From the IMG/VR virus record IMGVR_UViG_3300031963_008174, positions 1 to 27,502 of that record: a stretch of DNA of 27,502 nt. One strand, given 5' to 3'. Origin of the DNA: a virus. The position numbers and the translations under genes were made by a program. Numbering within the stretch: position 1 is the first letter of the stretch; every line of letters starts with the position of its first letter. The notes under the pieces were generated by a model. It searched no databases, was not told the origin of the DNA, and worked only from the letters and a program-made list of their open reading frames with translations. Positions 22,762 to 27,502 of this stretch are shown here, one piece after another.

Positions 22762-23796
22762 ATGGCAACATCAAAACTCATGGAAGCAGCTGCCGAGATC
22801 CTGTCTGGATCTAAAGGTAAAGCCGCAGCTATGCCACCAGAAAAACTAGGCGGAGAAGTCCAAGATTTGGGCGGTCCTACTCCACAGAATGCTAAACCAG
22901 ATGACGATTCGCATAAGATTGATGCGACTAAAGGTGCAAAGAGCGCTACTGCTCCTACCACAAAGCCATCTGACGCATCACCAGATACTCAACTGAAGAT
23001 GAAAAAAGAAGAATCTGAAGAAGCAAAAGGCGAAGAAGTTATTGCTGAAGAACAAGATGAAACTCTTGATCTGTCAGAAGATATTACTGCCATGTTTGCT
23101 GACGATTCTACTATCTCAGAAGAATTCAAATCAAAAGTCGCTACAATTTTTGAAGCTCGTGTAACTGATCGTGTTAATCAGATTGCTGAAAAGATTGAGG
23201 CTGACTATGCAAAACAATTGGAAGAAGCTGTTGAGTCTATTCAACAAGATCTTACCGAAAAAATTGATGACTACCTCAACTATGTTGTTGAACAATGGAT
23301 GGACGAAAATGAAATCGCCATCGAATCAGGACTGCGTGCTGAAATCACCGAAGAATTTATCGCTGGTCTCCGCAACCTGTTTGCAGAGCATTACATTGAT
23401 GTTCCTGCCGAAAAAGTTGATCTAGTCGATGAGCTTGCTGGTAAAGTTGAAGAACTTGAAAGCAAACTGAACGAAGAAATTGAGCGTGGTGTTGATTTAA
23501 ATAAACAATTAATCGAATCACGTAAAGTTGAAATTACTCGTAGTGTGTGTGAAGGTCTTACAGAAACTCAAGTTGAAAAAATCAAATCACTCGCAGAGAG
23601 TGTTGAATTCTCCACAGAGGAAGAATACAAAGAAAAACTTGAAACAATCCGTGAGAATTATTTCCCATCTGGTGTAAAGAAAGCCGATGAGTCACAGTTA
23701 AACGAGAAGATTGAAGATGTTGAAGGCGAGAAAAAAGTCATTGCTGACCCATTTGTTGCCGCAGTATCTCAAGCAATTTCGAAAACAAAAATTTAA
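22762..23796 (+). CDS. 22: Prohead scaffold protein gp22
   Basis: 344 residues (T4: 269). It is the main internal scaffold, degraded by gp21 before packaging. The protein is acidic and largely helical, with long charged coiled-coil stretches (ELAGKVEELESKLNEEIERG). A C-terminal helix (SLAESVEFSTEEEYKEKLET) and the end PFVAAVSQAISKTKI match T4-like gp22. The N-terminal 80 residues hold a Pro/Lys-rich linker (PKLGG- and PTTKPSD-like) that is absent from T4. A strong Shine-Dalgarno and late promoter precede it. Confidence 0.92.
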   Translation: MATSKLMEAAAEILSGSKGKAAAMPPEKLGGEVQDLGGPTPQNAKPDDDSHKIDATKGAKSATAPTTKPSDASPDTQLKMKKEESEEAKGEEVIAEEQDETLDLSEDITAMFADDSTISEEFKSKVATIFEARVTDRVNQIAEKIEADYAKQLEEAVESIQQDLTEKIDDYLNYVVEQWMDENEIAIESGLRAEITEEFIAGLRNLFAEHYIDVPAEKVDLVDELAGKVEELESKLNEEIERGVDLNKQLIESRKVEITRSVCEGLTETQVEKIKSLAESVEFSTEEEYKEKLETIRENYFPSGVKKADESQLNEKIEDVEGEKKVIADPFVAAVSQAISKTKI

Positions 23797-23813
23797 TAAC
23801 TAAGGAGATTTAA

Positions 23814-25148
23814 ATGTATTTGTCCGAAGATCTACAGAAAAAATGGGAAGGTGTGTTAGATCACCCAGATCTGCCATCGATTAAAGACCCATATCGTAAG
23901 GCTGTTACAGCCGTTATTCTTGAGAACCAAGCTCAAGAGATGCAAAAATCTGGTGCCATTCTGCAAGAAACAGCACCGCTTAACTCTCTTGGTGGTACAG
24001 GTTTCTCGGGTGGTTCGGCTGCTAGTGGTCCAGTTGCCGGTTTTGATCCGATCCTGATTAGCTTGGTTCGCCGTTCGCTGCCAAACCTGATCGCTTATGA
24101 TCTGTGTGGCGTTCAGCCAATGACTGGCCCAACAGGTTTAATTTTCGCAATGCGTTCTACCTATGCAGCACAAAACGTTGCTGCTGGTGCTGTTGAAGCT
24201 TTCTACAACGAAGCCAACACAGGCTTCTCTGGTACAAAAGCAGAGCAGTCGGCTATTTCTCTTGCTGCTAACACAGCTCTTGGTAACCAAAACGTATTTT
24301 CATCGGCAATGACAACTGGTGCTGCAATGGCCACTTCAGTTGCTGAAGATCTGACATTCAACGAAATGGCATTTAGCATTGAGAAAGTTTCTGTTACTGC
24401 TAAGTCCCGTGCTCTGAAGGCTGAGTACTCTATGGAACTGGCACAAGACCTGAAAGCAGTTCATGGTCTGGATGCTGAAACAGAATTAGCAAACATTCTG
24501 TCCACAGAAATTCTTGCTGAAATCAACCGTGAAGTTATTCGCACAATCTATACATCTGCTAAAGTTGGTGCTCAAGTTGGTACCACTACAGCAGGTACTT
24601 TTGACCTCGACACCGATTCTAACGGCCGTTGGATGGTTGAAAAAATCAAAGGTCTGGCCTTCCAACTCGAGCGTGAAGCAAACGTTATTGCCAAAACGAC
24701 TCGTAGAGGTAAAGGTAACGTCATGATTTGTTCGTCTGACGTTGCATCTGCTCTCGCAATGGCTGGTCTGTTAGACTATCAATCTGCTCTCGCTGGTCAA
24801 GTTAGCCTGACCGTTGACGATACAGGTAACACATTTGCTGGTACCCTGTTTGGTCGCATCAAGGTTTATATTGATCCGTATTTTGCTGCCAATTCGACAG
24901 CTGAGTTTGCTGTTCTTGGTTACAAAGGTTCTAACGCATATGACGCAGGTCTGTTCTACTGCCCATACGTTCCTCTGCAAATGGTTCGTGCAGTTGACAC
25001 AAACAACTTCCAACCAAAAATTGGCTTTAAGACCCGTTATGGTCTGGTTGCTAACCCATTCGCAGAAGGTGCTACACAAGGCCTCGGCGTTATTAATGCT
25101 AAGAGCAACCTGTACTACCGTGCGTTCAAGATTGCAAACTTAATGTAA
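23814..25148 (+). CDS. 23: Major capsid protein gp23
   Basis: 444 residues (T4: 521), HK97 fold, building the hexamers of the head. Key landmarks: GFDPILISLVRRSLPNLIAY followed by the conserved DLCGVQPMTGPTGLIFAMRS; VTAKSRALKAEYSMELAQDL; and a C-terminal LVANPFAEG. A gp21 cleavage site of (I/L)-x-E type is visible at AILQE-TAP, predicting removal of residues 1-52. Codon use differs from its neighbours: more CTG, AAC and GGT, and higher GC, as expected for the most abundantly made protein. AAGGAG precedes the ATG. Confidence 0.96.
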   Translation: MYLSEDLQKKWEGVLDHPDLPSIKDPYRKAVTAVILENQAQEMQKSGAILQETAPLNSLGGTGFSGGSAASGPVAGFDPILISLVRRSLPNLIAYDLCGVQPMTGPTGLIFAMRSTYAAQNVAAGAVEAFYNEANTGFSGTKAEQSAISLAANTALGNQNVFSSAMTTGAAMATSVAEDLTFNEMAFSIEKVSVTAKSRALKAEYSMELAQDLKAVHGLDAETELANILSTEILAEINREVIRTIYTSAKVGAQVGTTTAGTFDLDTDSNGRWMVEKIKGLAFQLEREANVIAKTTRRGKGNVMICSSDVASALAMAGLLDYQSALAGQVSLTVDDTGNTFAGTLFGRIKVYIDPYFAANSTAEFAVLGYKGSNAYDAGLFYCPYVPLQMVRAVDTNNFQPKIGFKTRYGLVANPFAEGATQGLGVINAKSNLYYRAFKIANLM

Positions 25149-25191
25149 TCTTAATAAGTCCTATAATAAGAATTATAAAAAGGGACTACTT

Positions 25192-25222
25192 AAAAGAGGC
25201 ATCGAAAGGTGCCTCTTTTTTT
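25192..25222 (+). terminator. Rho-independent terminator after gp23
   Basis: Stem AAAAGAGGCA (25192-25201) with TGCCTCTTTT (25210-25219), extended by T-G and C-G pairs to a GAAA tetraloop (25204-25207), followed by T's to 25222. A second weaker hairpin (25157-25187, AGTCC with GGACT around an AT stem) lies just upstream. Confidence 0.9.
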
Positions 25223-25225
25223 ACG

Positions 25226-25233
25226 CCTAAATA
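25226..25233 (+). promoter_or_regulatory. Weak late promoter candidate (CCTAAATA)
   Basis: Matches six of eight positions of the late box, directly after the gp23 terminator. RNA would start about 25239-25241, which leaves no leader for the ATG at 25239 and would favour the ATG at 25257. Confidence 0.4.
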
Positions 25234-25238
25234 TACAC

Positions 25239-25445
25239 ATGAGTGAAATACTTTTAATGTCTGATTTACTGGACATTCGTGCCAGAAAATTAAAAGAGTT
25301 GGAGTTCTACAATCATCAATTAAAAGAACTTCAATTAAAGATGGCATTTATTCAACAAGAAATAAATCTTACCAATAAAATTGTTGATATGATACAAAAA
25401 GAAACAATCATTGATATTGGTTTGTATATTAAAAAGAACATATGA
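25239..25445 (+). CDS. Small coiled-coil hypothetical protein
   Basis: 68 residues from the ATG at 25239; an in-frame ATG at 25257 is an equally good start, and neither has a clear Shine-Dalgarno. A start at 25209 would lie inside the terminator stem and is rejected. The sequence (LLDIRARKLKELEFYNHQLK, then QLKMAFIQQEINL) is a single amphipathic helix of coiled-coil type. It overlaps the next gene by 4 bases (ATGA). No family recognised. Confidence 0.6.
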   Translation: MSEILLMSDLLDIRARKLKELEFYNHQLKELQLKMAFIQQEINLTNKIVDMIQKETIIDIGLYIKKNI

Positions 25446-25981
25446 CTGCACTTACAAGAAACCCGTCTAACCCTAACTTTTTACATCCGCATAAGTTTCA
25501 ATTAAACTTTGCACGGGTACCTAATGTGCAATACTTTTGCCAATCTGTAAGTATTCCAGGTATATCAACAGGTGAAATACCTAGAAACAATCCATTTCTA
25601 GATTTGTATTCACCTGGAGAAAAATTAATTTATGATGTTATGAATGTGACCTTTTATGTTGATGAAGAACTTAAAGCATGGTTAGAAGTACATGATTGGC
25701 TTCGTGCTATGACTTTTCCTACTGAGTTTGAAGAATACCAAAATTTAAATAACTTAAATAATTTTACTCGGTATGCTAACTCAGATAGGCCACAATTTTC
25801 AGAAGGCTCTTTAACACTCTTATCTTCTGCGAATACACCGTATTATAAATTTAAATTTATAGATTTATTTCCTGTTTCACTTTCTTCTTTCGTAGTGGCA
25901 ACATCAGATAGTCCTGACACTATTATTACTGCCGATGCTACATTCAGATTTGCCTATTATAATGTTGAAAAACTATTTTAA
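25442..25981 (+). CDS. gp19-like tail tube fold protein
   Basis: 179 residues. Segments FQLNFARVPNVQYFCQSVSI, PGISTGEIPRNNPFLDLYSP and YDVMNVTFYVDEELKAWLEV with HDWLRAMTFP resemble the T4 gp19/gp54 tube-fold family: a receptor-binding-free beta barrel with the SVxIPGI turn and a late WLxxMxxP-like helix. It is not a close copy of the gp19 at 18043. In cyanophages the gene between gp23 and uvsY is annotated as gp3 (tail completion), so by position this could be the gp3 counterpart; a baseplate-proximal tube protein is the alternative. Translation is probably coupled to the preceding small gene. Confidence 0.7.
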   Translation: MTALTRNPSNPNFLHPHKFQLNFARVPNVQYFCQSVSIPGISTGEIPRNNPFLDLYSPGEKLIYDVMNVTFYVDEELKAWLEVHDWLRAMTFPTEFEEYQNLNNLNNFTRYANSDRPQFSEGSLTLLSSANTPYYKFKFIDLFPVSLSSFVVATSDSPDTIITADATFRFAYYNVEKLF

Positions 25982-25984
25982 ATA
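25977..25984 (+). promoter_or_regulatory. Late promoter candidate before uvsY (TTTAAATA)
   Basis: Seven of eight positions match the late box. It overlaps the stop of the preceding gene, and RNA would start near 25991, exactly at the base of the hairpin that follows. Confidence 0.4.
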
Positions 25985-25990
25985 GTGTAT

Positions 25991-26014
25991 GATCTCCATA
26001 CAAGGAGATTTTTT
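25991..26014 (+). promoter_or_regulatory. Hairpin over the uvsY ribosome binding site, with T-run
   Basis: ATCTCC (25992-25997) pairs with GGAGAT (26004-26009) around a six-base loop, with a possible G-U pair outside. The right arm contains the uvsY Shine-Dalgarno GGAG, and T's follow directly at 26009-26014. It could act as a translational brake or as a weak terminator/attenuator. Confidence 0.5.
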
Positions 26015-26018
26015 ATTC

Positions 26019-26453
26019 ATGGAAAAACTTGATGAACTTTTGAACATGTGGGCTAAAGATGCCAATATTGACCGTACTGAACCTGGCAAAGCACTCATAG
26101 ATATTCCAAAATTACACAGTAAGTATTTAAACATACTGAGTAAGCATCGTATGCTTGCCAAAGAAGCTGAGTTCAAATATAATAAAATGAAAAAGCTTAA
26201 GTGGGAATATTATACAGGTAAATTAGATGATGATGAATTACAAAAACGTGGATGGGAACCATTTCCATATGTCATCAAAGCCGAGTTGTCTACATATATG
26301 GAAGCAGATGAAGATGTAAATAAATTTCTTGCATCTAAATTAGTGCATGAAGAAATAGTTGATGTATGCCAAGCAATACTTAAAGAACTTAATAATCGTG
26401 CTTGGGAATTAAAATCATTTATTGATTGGGAAAAATTTATACAAGGTGTCTGA
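26019..26453 (+). CDS. uvsY: Recombination mediator UvsY
   Basis: 144 residues from the ATG at 26019, close to T4 UvsY (137). UvsY loads the UvsX recombinase on gp32-coated single-stranded DNA. The sequence aligns with T4 UvsY by pattern: KLHSKYLNILSKHRMLAKEA, KKLKWEYYTGKLDDDELQKR, KAELSTYMEADEDVNKFLAS and a C-terminal LKELNNRAWELKSFIDWEKF. A start ten codons upstream (25989) would add MISIQGDFLF and lie on the hairpin; AAGGAG at 26002-26007 supports the ATG at 26019. It precedes uvsW as in T4. Confidence 0.88.
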   Translation: MEKLDELLNMWAKDANIDRTEPGKALIDIPKLHSKYLNILSKHRMLAKEAEFKYNKMKKLKWEYYTGKLDDDELQKRGWEPFPYVIKAELSTYMEADEDVNKFLASKLVHEEIVDVCQAILKELNNRAWELKSFIDWEKFIQGV

Positions 26454-27502
26454 TTTAACATTACATAAACTTGATGAAACGTTTATAAAATTTGAATGTG
26501 AAAAAAGTCTAGCTCAAGAATTATCAGACTACTTTACTTTCTTCGTTCCAGGTTATCAATTTGTTCCTGCCTATAAAAATAGATTATGGGATGGTAAAAT
26601 ACGTCTAGCCGATCTTAGATCGTTTACTATTTACCATGGTCTAACTCCTTACATTCAAAAATTTTGCAACGAAAGAAATTACTCTGTAGATGTAGATTCT
26701 AAAATTAATTCTACAGAAAACTTTTCTTTAATTGAGGCAGTAGAGTTCATTAAAACATTAAATTTACCGGCATCAATTGAAGTTCGTGACTATCAATTAC
26801 AATCATTTGTTCAATCAATACGAAACAAAAGAATATTAATTCTATCACCTACAGGTTCAGGTAAATCATTAATACTTTATCTCATATTGAGATACTTACA
26901 GAGTATAGATTATAAAAAAGGTTTGTTAATTGTACCTACTACATCACTCGTAGAACAAATGTATTCTGATTTTATATCGTATGGTTATGATTCAGAAAAA
27001 TATTGCCATCGACAATACTCTGGTAAAGAAAAACATTCAAACAGTTTGTTAACCATAACAACCTGGCAGTCTATATATAAGCTAGATGCTGATTATTTTG
27101 AACAGTTTGATTTTGCGATGGGTGATGAGTGCCATTTATTTAAAGCCAAATCACTCACCACAATTATGACTGGTTTAAAAGGTGCTTCATATCGTATTGG
27201 TTGTACAGGTACATTAGATGGCACACACACGCATCGATTGGTACTTGAAGGTCTATTTGGTACTGTATATCAAGCAACAACCACGAAACAGTTGATTGAC
27301 AATAAACAGCTGGCAGATTTTAAAATTAAATGTTTGATTTTAAAATACCCAGAACACCTCTGTAAAATGTCTAGGCAATGGGATTACAATACAGAAAAAG
27401 AATTTATTGTAATGAACAAGGCGAGAAATGATTTTATAAAAAATCTAACACTTTCATTGGAAGGTAATACACTTGTTCTCTTTCAACTTGTCGAAAAACA
27501 CG
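26446..27502 (+). CDS. uvsW: UvsW RNA-DNA / branch-migration helicase (3' partial)
   Basis: 352 codons are visible and the frame runs off the window. UvsW is a superfamily 2 helicase that rewinds D-loops and R-loops and helps shut down origin-dependent initiation. The N-terminal domain contains FFVPGYQFVPAYKNRLWDGK, which matches the UvsW fold. Motif I is SPTGSGKS (about 26845-26868), motif Ia-like LLIVPTTSLVEQM, motif II GDECHLF (DECH rather than DEAH, as in T4 UvsW), and motif III GCTGTLDG. The start is GTG at 26446, overlapping the uvsY stop by 8 bases; no in-frame ATG occurs early. Later helicase motifs are outside the window. Confidence 0.92.
   Translation, partial: MSDLTLHKLDETFIKFECEKSLAQELSDYFTFFVPGYQFVPAYKNRLWDGKIRLADLRSFTIYHGLTPYIQKFCNERNYSVDVDSKINSTENFSLIEAVEFIKTLNLPASIEVRDYQLQSFVQSIRNKRILILSPTGSGKSLILYLILRYLQSIDYKKGLLIVPTTSLVEQMYSDFISYGYDSEKYCHRQYSGKEKHSNSLLTITTWQSIYKLDADYFEQFDFAMGDECHLFKAKSLTTIMTGLKGASYRIGCTGTLDGTHTHRLVLEGLFGTVYQATTTKQLIDNKQLADFKIKCLILKYPEHLCKMSRQWDYNTEKEFIVMNKARNDFIKNLTLSLEGNTLVLFQLVEKH

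Noticed and set aside
25209-25238. Upstream start for the small coiled-coil gene
   Set aside because: It would place the start codon inside the gp23 terminator stem.
25989-26018. Longer UvsY start (MISIQGDFLF extension)
   Set aside because: The strong ribosome binding site at 26002-26007 and the match to T4 UvsY length favour the ATG at 26019.

Overview
The window is a continuous block of a lytic T4-like myovirus genome. All genes lie on the + strand, are tightly packed, and often overlap by 1, 4 or 8 bases. The DNA is AT-rich, and several genes are preceded by T4-type late promoter boxes (TATAAATA or close variants). The order neck gp13-gp14, tail terminator gp15, terminase gp16-gp17, sheath gp18, tube gp19, portal gp20, core gp67/gp68, protease gp21, scaffold gp22, capsid gp23, then uvsY-uvsW resembles marine and freshwater T4-like phages (the cyanophage/pelagiphage type) more than T4 itself. 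There is no gp24 after gp23. No photosynthesis genes, tRNAs or host genes are visible, so the host cannot be named; an aquatic bacterium is an inference.

Region 1 (1-10921) is an accessory adhesin and modification cluster. It opens with the 3' part of a long fibre protein: heptad repeats rich in Ala and Asn, an inserted cupredoxin-like domain that keeps all four possible copper ligands, and four C-terminal beta repeats. Two paralogous proteins follow, at 2412-4139 and 9209-10921. Each has an N-terminal IPT/Ig-like part and a seven-bladed RCC1-type beta-propeller. They bracket six genes: a sulfotransferase-glycosyltransferase fusion, a small protein of unknown function, a family 25 glycosyltransferase, a 2-oxoglutarate/Fe(II) oxygenase-like protein, a class I methyltransferase, and an APS kinase fused to an HxGH nucleotidyltransferase. 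Together these look like a glycan or protein decoration pathway with its own sulfate-donor supply, acting on the virion fibres or on the host surface.

Region 2 (10953-18588) holds neck, tail terminator, DNA packaging and tail sheath/tube genes, with a small fibre-like gene placed between gp15 and gp16. gp13 carries an apparent inserted domain of about 65 residues. A strong terminator follows gp19.

Region 3 (18636-25148) is the prohead operon: portal, core proteins, two unrecognised proteins, protease, scaffold and major capsid, closed by a terminator with a C-GAAA-G loop. Region 4 (25239-27502) has a small coiled-coil protein, a second tail-tube-like protein, the recombination mediator UvsY, and the first 352 codons of the UvsW helicase, which runs off the window.

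The most notable regulatory find is at 9148-9204. An imperfect 13-bp inverted repeat encloses a perfect late promoter in its loop and holds the Shine-Dalgarno sequence of the second RCC1 gene in its right arm. This is the layout T4 uses (for example for gene e and soc) to block translation of read-through early messages while allowing translation of late messages.
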